The position numbers and the translations under genes are program-made. This document shows positions 52,370-62,647 of a stretch of DNA of 64,000 bases, piece after piece. Numbering within the stretch: position 1 is the first letter of the stretch; each line of letters begins with the position of its first letter. This DNA comes from Eutypa lata. Taxonomy: Eukaryota; Ascomycota; Sordariomycetes; Xylariales; Diatrypaceae. The DNA lies in NCBI GenBank assembly GCA_022661535.1, contig JAKULF010000010.1:1860001-1924000 (forward strand). The letters are read 5' to 3'. Under the pieces are notes generated by a model. The model was given only the letters and a program-made list of their open reading frames with translations. It was not told the DNA's origin and made no database searches.

Positions 52370-53050
52370 ATGAATTCTCCACCTAGACGGACCCTCAAGG
52401 AAGCTCATGGGAATGAAACTTTCGCAAAGAACTTTCTCGCCCAACTTGATAGAGGAATAGAAGCCGCGGACAGAAGCCGACAAGAAGCTACACCGGAGCC
52501 CAGTTACGCCAATGATGAGCATGTAGAGCAGTGCTTGCAACTGCTTTGCGAATTACAACGGAACCATTTCAAGCCCCTCGAAGCCGAAAAACTTCGACAA
52601 TCCATAGCGGATGCCGAGTACTGGAAACTCGAAGCCCAATTCTATGAAGCTGCTGTTAAGGACCACCTGAAGAAGAATGCACCCACCACGGCCGATGGCT
52701 GGAGAGCTATCGCCAAGGCGTATAAGGGCTTGCTGTGGAAGGTTGGATGCGGCAAGCCGCAAGTTGAAAACCTTAGGCTCTCTATCGGATATTAGGCGTA
52801 CTGGGGAGTTGAGATGGAGCATTTTGAGGCCTTGTCGAATATTCGCGAGTATAAGTTAAGAGAAGAGTGGAAGAAAGCAGAAGAGCGGCGCCGGAAGCCG
52901 CCAGCGCGACAGCCATTGCAGACACAGCAGCTTAAACCGCCCACCCAAATGCAGCAACAAGAGGACCGCGTGTCAAACCGGACCCGATCTAAAACAGGGG
53001 GTGGTGTGACGAAGCGCGCGTCAGGGAGTAAACGCACTAAACGGAAATGA
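52370..53050 (+). pseudogene. Unknown helical protein gene, interrupted by an in-frame TAG or carrying a 54-bp intron
   Basis: One frame from 52370 to 53050 has a single stop, TAG at 52793-52795, after codon 141. The ATG follows a CT/CA-rich leader with AAG before it (CTCAAGATG). Residues 1-124 look helical and charged (LDRGIEAADRSRQEA, EAEKLRQSIADAEYWKL). After the TAG the frame continues with NIREYKLREEWKKAEERR, another charged helix, and ends in Lys/Arg/Gln-rich sequence (KRASGSKRTKRK) like a nuclear signal. A 54-bp intron (52742-52795, donor GTTGGA, acceptor ATTAG) is phase 0 and would remove the TAG. The donor is weak and no good branch site is visible, so a single nonsense change in an otherwise intact gene is equally possible. 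Full reading would be 226 residues, or 208 with the intron out. Family not recognised. Confidence 0.55.
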
Positions 53051-54731
53051 TAAGAAGACGCGGCGTGCCAACCTTCAACCCGATTGGTTTCAGTTAACTA
53101 ATACTCCGGTACTTTGGCGGTATAATAAGGATGACTGTCCTCCCGCGTCCCTTAAAAGTCCAGGGCGGAGCCATCCAAGATCGCCAGGGGCCTAGAGCAG
53201 GATGCATATGGACGCCCAGGATTAAGATGCAGATAGCCGTTAGGTTATTATCATCGATCCGCCCTCCGGTTCTGGTCCCTCCTATCTTCACTCCGGGCTC
53301 TAGATAAGACAACTGAAATACTTCCCAAGGGACAAGCGGCAAAGGCTTTCGAGGCCTAGTACGATGAGTTACCTCCTAAGTATGTAGTAGCTTTGACAGA
53401 CGGCTCCCAAGAGGGAGACAAAATAGGCTGCGACTTCGCAGCGAGTCCATGCAGCGCCGTCATCTCAATGGGCGTACCTAAAGTTCTACGCTGCGGCAGG
53501 GACTCACGACGTAAGGGTAAAGTGGTGCCTAAGACACTGCAAGATGATAGGGAACCAGCTAGCGGAAAAGTTAGCGAAAACAAGAGGACAACTCAAAGAT
53601 GTTGGCAGGGATTTGATTACCCAGGTGGTTTAGCTGCTGATAACTTAGGTGATGAAGCCTTTGATGGCCTGATAGCTATTTGAATTGGCAGTGCCCGAAC
53701 CTTCATTGCACGGCGTGTCGGAGGCTTACGTATGTCGTCAGTTTCTGATCAATGCGTATTGTGGGTATTGAGTTTGGCGGCGTTGCATTCTTCTTCGGCT
53801 CATTCGGATTCCGGATGATACCTATTAGCAAGCGGGCAAGACGGGGATTGTTTGAGGGGTAGAGCATGTGAAGAAAGAAAGAACATGTGAAGAAAATGTG
53901 AAGAAAGAAAGGCCATGGGAAGAATCTTATGAATGGTAAGATGTGCACACACTCAGACACTATGTAAACCATCATCGGATGGGATTTGGCCATCACAGAA
54001 AGAAAGGGGTCATGGCCCCACTTCTGAGAATTTAGGTAGTGATTTCTATTAGAGAGTGTTTTCAAAGCCGCAAGGCTGGTAATCACTCAATGATTTCCCA
54101 TGACTTTGGTATAGAAAGAAACATTGATTTGTATATACTAGGTGGTAGGTAATCCATATTTGAAACTTCCAGCGTCATATACTGCTGTATGCATTGTCTT
54201 CTCTTGAGTCAACAACTGAGCTGACTTCTAGCCAGTACCACGATAGACAATAATACTACGGGAGCATTAGTGACTATCGGACATAAAAAAAATGACACAA
54301 GTACAATTAACACCTCATGATTACCGGTGATTTCACATGTTGGTTGAAATAACCTGAATCCGTGTTCCTCAAGTTGTCTGGGACGATGAACAAGTCCACG
54401 AAGCCTATGCTCCTGACATCGTCCTCTAGCACCATCTGCACTATGTTAAAAAATTCGTGTCACAGAGTACTAACTAAATGTAAAGAGAATCAAGGCAAAT
54501 AATAGACGATATCGTGTCATTATTCTATTAAGAAACGCGAGGGCCTGTAGCAGCACTCTGCATTAGTCTAGCTCTAGTTATCCCCATCCCTGTACCATAT
54601 TGAAGAGCTGGGTATCAAATTCTGTTTTTGTACAACAGAAAAAACGCCGGTCGTTATCCATGCATCTAACAACGAACCCAAAACAAAATCGCTGACTCCC
54701 GTTGTAACCAACTAATCAATCAACCGATCAA
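53051..54731. other. Intergenic region with a doubtful open frame
   Basis: Frames at 53393-53683 (plus) and 53703-54086 (minus) have no recognisable motifs. GAAAGAAAGA/AACATGTGAAGA units near 53872-53910 are imperfect repeats. No transposon ends seen. Confidence 0.5.
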
Positions 54732-55475
54732 TCAATCATAAAGCGTCAGCAAATGATCCTTCCCACAAAACGGGCCGACGTCCTCGCCAGGCCGGCACAT
54801 CATAGTCCTCTCCAGCCAGCGGGCGTAGTCCTCGAAGCCTCCCGTGGAGCCCTCGACGCGGGCGCGCGCCACGCCGCGGACCTCCTCGAAGAGGCGGAGG
54901 TTCCCGGGGCCGACGGCGCGCCAGTCGGCCTGGCGGGCCTCGAGGACGACGTCGCGGCGGCCGCCGAGCTGGCGGGCGGCCTCGGCGGCGTCGAAGCCGT
55001 GGGCCTCGACGTCGAGGCGCACGGGCACGCGGAAGCTCCGGATCCGCGCGATCTGGCCCGCGTCCCGGACGGGCGCGCCGCCCGGCCCCAGCAGCCGCGG
55101 GAACGTCGTCAGCAGCGACGGGTGCGCCGTGAACTCGTTGTGCGCCAGCATGTACTCGGCGCACTCCGAGTGCAGCTGCTGGCACGTCCGGAGGAGCGCG
55201 AACCCGTGCAGGCTGCGGCGCGGCTTCTTGGCTGTTGAGGTCGTGCTCGGCACGTGCAGGAGGTAGCTGTAGATCTCGAGGCGGAGCTCGAAGGGGAGCG
55301 TCAGGAGGGTGGCTGCTGGTGGTGCAGTTTGCTGTTGTCTTATGGGAAACTGGGGGAGTGATGATGTTTCGTGCCATGCCTCCTCGGCGCTCTTGAAGAA
55401 TTTGGGTGACGCTGATACGGCATCGTCGTATGATATGTCGATACCACTGTCTGTTGCGTGTGGGTTCTTGTACAT
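54732..55475 (-). CDS. Fungal protein with an F-box/DUF7730-like N-terminal motif
   Basis: A single exon of 247 residues beginning MYKNPHATDSGIDISYDD. Near residues 59-75 is LLTLPFELRLEIYSYLL, then the stretch FALLRTCQQLHSECAEYML near 93-110. This pair (LPxELRxxIYxYLL ... LLRTCxQxxxE) is common in fungal F-box-like and DUF7730 proteins, which may bind partners in ubiquitin ligases; the role is unproven here. Residues 110-210 have extreme G/C in third positions, producing long shadow frames on both strands, while the first 90 residues and the end are normal. The ATG follows CCACC, a good fungal start context. No signal peptide or membrane helix. Confidence 0.78.
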   Translation of the reverse strand: MYKNPHATDSGIDISYDDAVSASPKFFKSAEEAWHETSSLPQFPIRQQQTAPPAATLLTLPFELRLEIYSYLLHVPSTTSTAKKPRRSLHGFALLRTCQQLHSECAEYMLAHNEFTAHPSLLTTFPRLLGPGGAPVRDAGQIARIRSFRVPVRLDVEAHGFDAAEAARQLGGRRDVVLEARQADWRAVGPGNLRLFEEVRGVARARVEGSTGGFEDYARWLERTMMCRPGEDVGPFCGKDHLLTLYD

Positions 55476-57102
55476 GGTGGCGGATTTTGGTCAAAAGTGA
55501 ATATGTGACTTGATGTTCCTATTTCTGACGTTTTTGCAAAGCCTTAGCTGTTGTGCTTTTCGTCGCTCTGGGTGATGCTATAGTACGGTGGTAACGATCT
55601 ATGTGTGTATGTGTGTGTGTCATCCAAAATTTAGAGCTAGATGTCGGCACTTGGGTCGCTCCCTCAGGGAGGCTATATATCTGATTGCGAAACCCATCAT
55701 CGGAAGAGCGGTCTGGCCACAACAACCCCTGAGCCTGAAACACTTGATATCAAAGTCAGGGAATTGGGCGAGGCCGCGAAGGAGCGGAGCCGCGAAAATC
55801 TGATCTCAGCCCACGAATCCGGTACGATAAAGGGGAATAATGTCGTGATGCGCGACGGTTGCTTGCCGTTAGCGCGAAAAGCAGCGAGCGGCCCCGGTGG
55901 GTCCTCCAAAAAACTTAAAAAGGTCCAGCGGGCCCGCAACGGTGCGAAGCCGGGAATGCCCGAGTTGCATTGCAGGCTCTCGAGGCTGCTGGCGCTTTGG
56001 TTCCCGTTGGCCCCCGGGGTCGTCCGATCTACAATCAGCAGATGGAAATTATATTTTAAAACGATCTCGCTCTCGCGTTGACGAATTTCGCGTCTCGGCC
56101 CTTTCTGATGGTGGAACTTCTCATGTGAAAGCTCATTTTGTATCAGACATGCTGCGATTCGTTACCTAGTTCCCGTGTTGGTGATTCGATGTCTTACACT
56201 AGTAGAAAAAGTCGTTATCTCTCACAATCTCATGCGAGCATGTGAATCACTGCAGGGGTCTGCGTTTACGTATACGCCGCTGACCTTGTTGAAGTCAGCC
56301 AGCCTGCTTACTTCGTAAAAAGTACTCTTAACCATATGTATTTAAGTAATGCTGATCATTTTTATTCCAAGAGCTGGCAAAGGTGGCTCGCCATCATCTC
56401 AATATCCTTACGTGAGATTCGGATTTGGTTCGACACTTATATAGCCTGACTTCCTGATAACTCACGAGGTGGAAGTGTGAGAGAACTAGCAATGGTCAAC
56501 AGATCACGGACAAGCCCATAAGTCGACTGTGTTGAGCTGGCATGACTTTGCGGTGAATGGCAAATTCTCATTAGCCCTCGCTACCTAACTATGCAAGATA
56601 CGTGTATAACTAGTTGGGTTGTTTAATGGGCTAATAATAGCCCTGAGATCTAGGAACCGAATACGTTGCAAAAGGGACTCTCGGGTCCATTAATTTCTAG
56701 GCCATGGTGGTTGGAGGGTCGAAAATGGCTGATATTTGTAGCCTCCTGAAATCCAAGTCTTATCTACTCGCAGATAAGATCTGATATTTTTGGGAGTTGA
56801 AACTTTTGTAGCCCCTGTCGATGATACTGATTAGATAGCGATGTTGTCAAGCCATGAATGGTGGGGTTAAGCTTTGATAAGATCCCGACTGAGCCACAGT
56901 TAACTAGTTACATTGTTCGTAAGCACGAGAAGTCACGCAATGGGTGTTGGCGCGAATCATGGGTCCCAACTGTTATCACGTTTTAGATAGTTAGGGAACC
57001 TTTACGCCTTGAGGTTCTCCCCTCCGCTCGCTCGAAGACAAATATCTTCATTTGAAGCTAGGAGGAGTAAATGTCAAAGCTTGAGAAAGACGACTCGGAA
57101 CC
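55476..57102. other. Intergenic region, one uncertain open frame
   Basis: Contains the open frame 55641-56081 reported separately. The rest (56082-57102) is AT-rich with no convincing coding sequence. Confidence 0.5.
55641..56081 (+). CDS. Small unknown protein, uncertain
   Basis: An ATG-initiated frame of 146 codons, MSALGSLPQGGYISD onward. Residues 40-65 look like a charged helix (VRELGEAAKERSRENLISAHES), then a segment with LPLARKAASGPGG and a Cys-Leu-rich part near residues 115-125. Base composition differs from the flanks and resembles coding sequence; another frame overlaps from 55897. The last 20 codons look like drift into non-coding sequence, so the true end may be spliced. I recognise no family and cannot exclude chance. 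Confidence 0.38.
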   Translation: MSALGSLPQGGYISDCETHHRKSGLATTTPEPETLDIKVRELGEAAKERSRENLISAHESGTIKGNNVVMRDGCLPLARKAASGPGGSSKKLKKVQRARNGAKPGMPELHCRLSRLLALWFPLAPGVVRSTISRWKLYFKTISLSR

Positions 57103-58078
57103 ATGAATTTCCTCGAATTTCTGTCGTACATGTTCGGGTGGATCTACACGACATGTTGGTCCCTATCATTTTATCCGCAGCCCATTTTAAACATGCGACG
57201 GAAGTCTACGGGAGGGTCGGTCATTGATTTCCCATTCATCAACGCCCTTGGTAAGTTACATATACTCTGAACCCTAACTAGGAGAATCATTTTATTGAAT
57301 CTGGATGCGTTTTGGATCGGGATGCTTCACGACAAGCTACCTATATTTTCGTTCTTCTTTAATTTCTAACTAACTTAAATTATCCACAGGTTTCCTTGCT
57401 TACTTCGTATACAATTGCGCTTTCTATTGGTCGCCTGTCATTCGCGACCAGTATGCGCTCCGTAATAAGGGTCTCACTCCGACCGTCGCATTCAACGACA
57501 TCATCTTCGCCGGTCACGCGACGCTCCTCAGTACCATCCTGTTAACGCAGTACTTCATACCTTCGCTATGGGGACTCGAGAAGGCGGCTGGGCGACGGCC
57601 CTCGCGCACCATCCTCGGCGTCTTTTTCGGCTCTCTCGTTGCGGTCGTTGTCGTCGTCCTCATCGTCTCCTCGATGCCCCCCGACGCCGATCCTAAAACC
57701 TCGTGGGCGTGGTTAGACGTTGTGTATACTTTTTCGTATATAAAGCTGGTCGTCACGATCATCAAGTATGTGCCCCAGATACTTCACAACTTCCGGAACA
57801 AGTCGACGAAGGGGTGGGCTATCTCGGGCATGCTGCTGGATCTTGCCGGTAGTGTCCTAAGCATTGGACAGCAGGCGATAGACTCCTATCTGCAGCGTGA
57901 CTGGTCGGGGATCACGGGAAACCCTGTCAAGTTCGCACTGGGGAATGTGAGTATGCTGTACGATTTGTGTTTCGTGGCACAGCATTATATACTATATAGA
58001 GACGACGACGACCCGGTGAAGGATGGAGAGCGTGATTCCCTGCTCGAGAGAGGTGAAGAAGATAGGAGATTAGACTGA
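57103..58078 (+). CDS. Cystinosin-type PQ-loop transporter (2 exons)
   Basis: A lysosome/vacuole proton-coupled amino acid (cystine) exporter of the PQ-loop family. Exons 57103-57250 and 57390-58078 sum to 837 nt, 278 residues; the intron has GTAAGT, CTAAC and CACAG. The first PQ-loop motif is SFYPQPILNMRRKST near residues 22-36; the second is IIKYVPQILHNFRNKSTKGWAI near residue 175-196, followed by the helix LLDLAGSVLSIGQQ. FPFINALGFLAYFVYNCAFYWSPVIRDQYAL lies between, as in cystinosins. Seven hydrophobic segments are visible. Exon 1 was recovered from outside the long open frame because it restores the first PQ loop exactly. The transported substrate could differ; cystine is the family default. 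The end (DDDDPVKDGERDSLLERG) may hold an acidic dileucine-type vacuole signal. Confidence 0.92.
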
Positions 58079-58590
58079 AAGCTTAGGCGAAAGAAGACTA
58101 GTTATAGGGCATCATGGGTGTAACCCCTTCGAATCGCGTAGATATCGCACTAACTAGCAGCATGAACTCATGACATGTTAGGTAGGGGTTTTAGTAAAAA
58201 TAGAAGATATAAGCTGAATACAACTGTGTTAACCCTGTGAACATCATATTACCGACTTCGTAGTTATGTCACAACTAACAGCTTCAGTTGCTATGTAAAT
58301 TGCCAATTAACTTCAGCCACACGCTATAAATGGGGGTAAGATAAGGCCTTATCATAGTATAATTGTGGGGTGTGTATTATGCAACCTGAATTCGAGTTTC
58401 ACGCCACTCCAACCACTAAGTGAGCACCTATTATTATACATACATACATACAACCTTCACGATATCACAAGCTACTTATCCAACCGAATATAAGCCCTAA
58501 ATCCCTCAGAAAGGAGCTATCACGCTCTGCACTGAATTGGATGATATCCCTCCTATATACTCCGTATCGCCTCCGCCTCTGACCACCGGC
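58079..58590. other. Short region between cystinosin-type and MGM1 genes
   Basis: 3' flank of the cystinosin-type gene and promoter of MGM1, same strand. CATA repeats near 58437-58452. No gene seen. Confidence 0.55.
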
Positions 58591-61500
58591 ATGAGCGGAC
58601 GGCTCATAGCAGCGGCCGGGCGCCTCCCCGCCACAAGAACCGCCATTGTTCGAGCTGCACGCCAATATCACCAACTACCCTCTGGAGGCCTATTGCGAGC
58701 TGACGGTGCTGTACGGGCCGCAAGACGACGAATATGGCTTCCCGGGAACTCCTTCCACAATGCAGTCATTTCCCGCAACGCCTCCTTTGCCCGCTTTCTG
58801 CCCAAGCTGGCGGCTAAATTTATAAGAATACCTGCTATGGCCGGTGGTGTCATGATAGGCGGTCTAGCCTGGATTCAATATCAAGCTACACGTATGTCAC
58901 TATTGGGGAGCTATGGTAATATGAGATGCCAGAAGATGGAGAGTCGCTGACTACTATACAGAGGCGGGTAACTATGCCTGGGACTTAGTTAGCACTACGA
59001 CAGGTACCATCTCGGCTACAGCCACCGGCCTATTCGATGGTGTAAAAGATATAGCGGGTCAAACGAAGCGAGGATGGGAGAACACAAAAGAGCAGGTAGA
59101 GATTCCAGAATGGATGCAAAAAATCCTTCGCATTCAAGAGGAGATAGGAACGGGCAAGCAAGGCGGTGGTCCAGGAGGAGACGAAGAGCCTCCGAAACAG
59201 AGTAGGACGGGTGCTGCTGTTGCTGGCGCTTCCGCTGCAGCATATGGCTACGAACAGTCTTCCGAAGACGACCCACGGCATCCGGACGAGGTTGCAAGGG
59301 ATGACCAGATGATGATACTCACAAAGAAGATGATCGAGATTCGGAACATCCTGGCCAGGGTTGGACAGTCGAGTGCCCTCACCTTGCCGTCCATTGTTGT
59401 CATCGGATCCCAGTCCTCGGGGAAAAGCTCTGTTTTGGAAGCTATCGTGGGACACGAATTCTTGCCGAAAGGATCGAATATGGTTACACGAAGGCCCATC
59501 GAGTTAACACTTATCAACACTCCGGACTCCAAGGCCGAGTATGGTGAATTCGCCGATCTTGGTTTAGGCAAGATCACGGACTTTTCTTCCGTCCAGCGCA
59601 CCTTGACCGAGCTGAACCAGGCTGTTCCCGATACTCAGTGTGTTTCGGATGATCCGATCCGCCTTACTATATCCTCGCCCAACGTCCCCGACTTGTCGCT
59701 TATCGACCTTCCAGGATATATTCAAGTTGTGGGACAAAACCAACCTCTGGAGCTCAAGCAGAAGATCTCGGAGCTGTGCGACAAGTACATACAGCCCCCC
59801 AATATTATCCTTGCAATCTCTGCTGCCGATGTGGACTTGGCAAACTCGGCAGCATTACGTGCTAGCAGAAGGGTTGACCCTAGGGGTGAACGGACGATAG
59901 GAGTAGTCACCAAGATGGACCTAGTCGACCCGGTTCGGGGCATGTCTATCCTCGCTGATAGACAATACCCCTTACGTCTGGGTTACGTTGGTGTTGTCAC
60001 CCGTGCACCCTCAACGGCGACCATGCTCTTCAAGAAAGGCAATGCAAACCTCTCTTCTGCCATCATGAAGAACGAAAATGCGTTCTTCTCAGCTCACCCT
60101 CTCGAGTTTGGTCCTGAAGCCGATGTTCAGACCGGTACTTCAACGTTAAGAAAGAAGCTCATGCATGTACTGGAGCAAACAATGTCTGCTAGTCTTACGG
60201 GAACCAGCGATGCGATACGACAGGAGCTGGAAGAAGCCACATACGAGTTTAAAGTTCAGTACAATGACCGGCCTTTGTCTGCTGAGTCGTATCTAGCTGA
60301 GAGTCTAGACGCCTTCAAGCATTCTTTCAAGCAGTTTGCTGAAGAGTTTGGTCGGCCACAGATGAACGAGTTGCTGAAGAACGAGCTTGATCAGCGTGTT
60401 CTCGATTTGCTAGCAGCACGATACTGGAACAAGCCTATCCATGATCTATCTGTTCCGCCGCCCGAACTTGACAACTTGGCCGATCTCCCCACGGCCGACC
60501 CCGAGTCTCTTTACTGGCGCCGGCAACTTGACGCCTCTACTTCCGCTCTCACCAAATTAGGCGTAGGCCGACTCGCTACCACCGTCGTAGCAAACTCGAT
60601 CCAGACGCACATCGACCAGCTCATCAGCCAATCCACCTTCGTCAACCACCCCTTTGCCAGGCAGGCGATCACCGACGCCGCCTCCAGCATTCTGAATGAG
60701 CGTTTCTACAGCACTAGTGACCAGGTAGAAAATTGCATCAAGCCGTACAAGTTCGACATCGACATGGAGGAGCGAGAGTGGACTGCCGGGCGCGATCACG
60801 TCCAGGGCGTCCTGAAGAAAGAGCTGACAGCATGCGAGGGAGCTATGACTAGCCTCGAGTCAGCGGTGGGGGGCAGGAGAAAACTCAGAGAGGTCATGAA
60901 CTTCGTCGACAAGGCGAGGAAGGGCGATGTTGTCGTCGAAGGGGAGACCCGCAGCGGTGCTGGAGGTTTTAGCGCGGCTCTTCTAGCCAAAGGTTTGTGA
61001 CCCCCCTTACCCCTCATCCCTAATCCCCCACACTATCTACAAAACCAAATACTAGGTTTTTAGTGCCAGGTAACTAACCAACGAGAAAACACAAAAACAG
61101 GCCGGGAAGCGATCTTCCTGCGGGACCGGGCGGACATCATCAAGATGCGGCTGTACGCGGTCAAGTCGAAGCAGTGCGGCAGCATGAAGAACAAGTACGC
61201 GTGCCCGGAGGTGTTCCTGGACGCGGTGGCGAGCAAGCTGGCGGGGACGGCGGTGCTCTTCCTCAACGTGGAGCTCCTCTCGGAGTTCTACTACAACTTC
61301 CCGCGCGAGCTGGACCTGCGGCTCGGCCGGCACCTGGCCGACGACGAGGTCGAGCGCTTCGCCAAGGAGGACCCCAAGATCCGGAAGCACCTCGACGTCA
61401 TCCGCCGCAAGGAGCTGCTCGAGCTCGTCCTCGACAAGATGGAGAGCCTGCGCCAGATCGAGGGCGCTGCTTCTGCTTCTGCTGTTGGCGGTAGTGTTGG

Positions 61501-61621
61501 TTCAATTGGTTTTGGTGGTGGTAGAGATCGTCTGGGTTCGTCGAGACAGAGAGGTGGTGGTGGAAATGGTCCTGAGAGTAAGGAGCAGAAGCAGCAGCGC
61601 GGTCGTTGGGGTCTCTTCTAG
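58591..61621 (+). CDS. MGM1: Mitochondrial dynamin-like GTPase MGM1/OPA1
   Basis: Drives fusion of the mitochondrial inner membrane and cristae shape. Exons 58591-58891, 58962-60992 and 61101-61621 sum to 2853 nt, 950 residues. The start at 58591 gives MSGRLIAAAGRLPATRTAIV, an Arg/Ala-rich matrix targeting sequence; the open frame continues upstream but only from a TTG. A single membrane helix (MAGGVMIGGLAWIQYQ) is near residues 82-98, ahead of an Ala/Gly-rich stretch near 183-197 that resembles the rhomboid-cut region (inference). GTPase motifs: P-loop GSQSSGKSS near 249, DLPG near 348, TKMD near 417. Stalk and effector domain follow; exon 3 codes for RLYAVKSKQCGSMKNKYACPE and FPRELDLRLGRHLADDE. 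The last 65 residues are Gly/Ser-rich. Exon 3 is far richer in G/C-ending codons than exon 2. The second donor is GTTTGT. Confidence 0.95.
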
Positions 61622-62647
61622 AAGAGTGGAGGAGGAGGAAGGGGAAGAAGAAAGAGAAGAGAGAAGAAGAAGAAAGAAAAAAAACGACATGTCAATATCA
61701 TGATGAAATGGAAACTGGAGTTTTATGCTGGGGCCTTTAAAGTTTTTTGTTTTGTTTTTGTTCTCTCCTGTCACGTTCTTCTGTTGGAGAGGAAACCGAC
61801 CGGCTGAACTGATTGATTGAACTGAACTGGGTCGGCTTGGTTCGAGTCATGTCATGTCACGTCGAGTCAAGTTAAGTCACTGTAGCGTTTAGTTAGAATA
61901 AGACCATCACGCCTTTCTTGTCCCTATACTGCTGTTACGATTCTGATTGTGGCTCCTCGGATATATGGTATAGACTTTGGATCACTCAAGCTTTTTTGAT
62001 ATATGATGTGTGTGTTTATGAATACAAGGGGTTGCCGTCTCAATGTGTTCATTCCGTGTATATCTATGAACTCAGGGCGCTGCCGTCTCTGTGTGTTAAC
62101 TTCCTGCCTGCTGTTCTCTGCTAATCTAGGGACTGCGTGGTTTCTTAAGTCGTGCTAGACATCAAGTGAAGCTCGGCGTACTCAGCTGGTTATCCTTCTA
62201 CTATCCCAGCTGCCTACCTAGGTATTTAATTTCACACTGTCTAGATCCGCCCTCTAAATCAGGTTACTCAAATGAAGCACATGGATACAGTCTTTGCACG
62301 GGTTATATATATTATGATCAAATGGGTTTATGTTTGAACTCATGGCGTCTTCCATTTGCCGATAACTAAGCTATCTGCTATTGCAGTTTGATCCTGCAGC
62401 TATTTCCGCTGCTAGCAGTATGTGTGACTATGGTACAATCAATGGACGTTAATACGTCGATCCTGTGTGAGGGAGTGTAATGTTCTATGAGATGCCACCA
62501 GAGGCAAGAAAGAACCAGAACACGTCTAACCCCGTTCCTGTAACCGAAAAATGGATGGCTAATGCCACCTAGAGAGTCTAGTGTACAAACGATAAAGAGA
62601 AAATAGCAAACCCAGTATCCCCGTCGATGTGATAGCTGCGAGAAGAT
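61622..62647. other. Intergenic region between convergent MGM1 and Hsp70-like genes
   Basis: A purine-rich run (GAAG/GAGA units, 61622-61683) follows the MGM1 stop. It also holds GTCA/GTCAA-type repeats near 61847-61880, a two-copy 48-bp imperfect repeat at about 62014-62110, and an exact TACCTAGGTA at 62215-62224. No gene seen. Confidence 0.55.
62014..62110. repeat. Imperfect tandem duplication, period 48 bp
   Basis: TATGAA at 62017 and 62065, and GCCGTCT at 62034 and 62082, keep the same 48-bp offset, with similar sequence between them (...GTGTTCATTCC... against ...GTGTTAACTTCC...). Two copies only. Confidence 0.75.
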
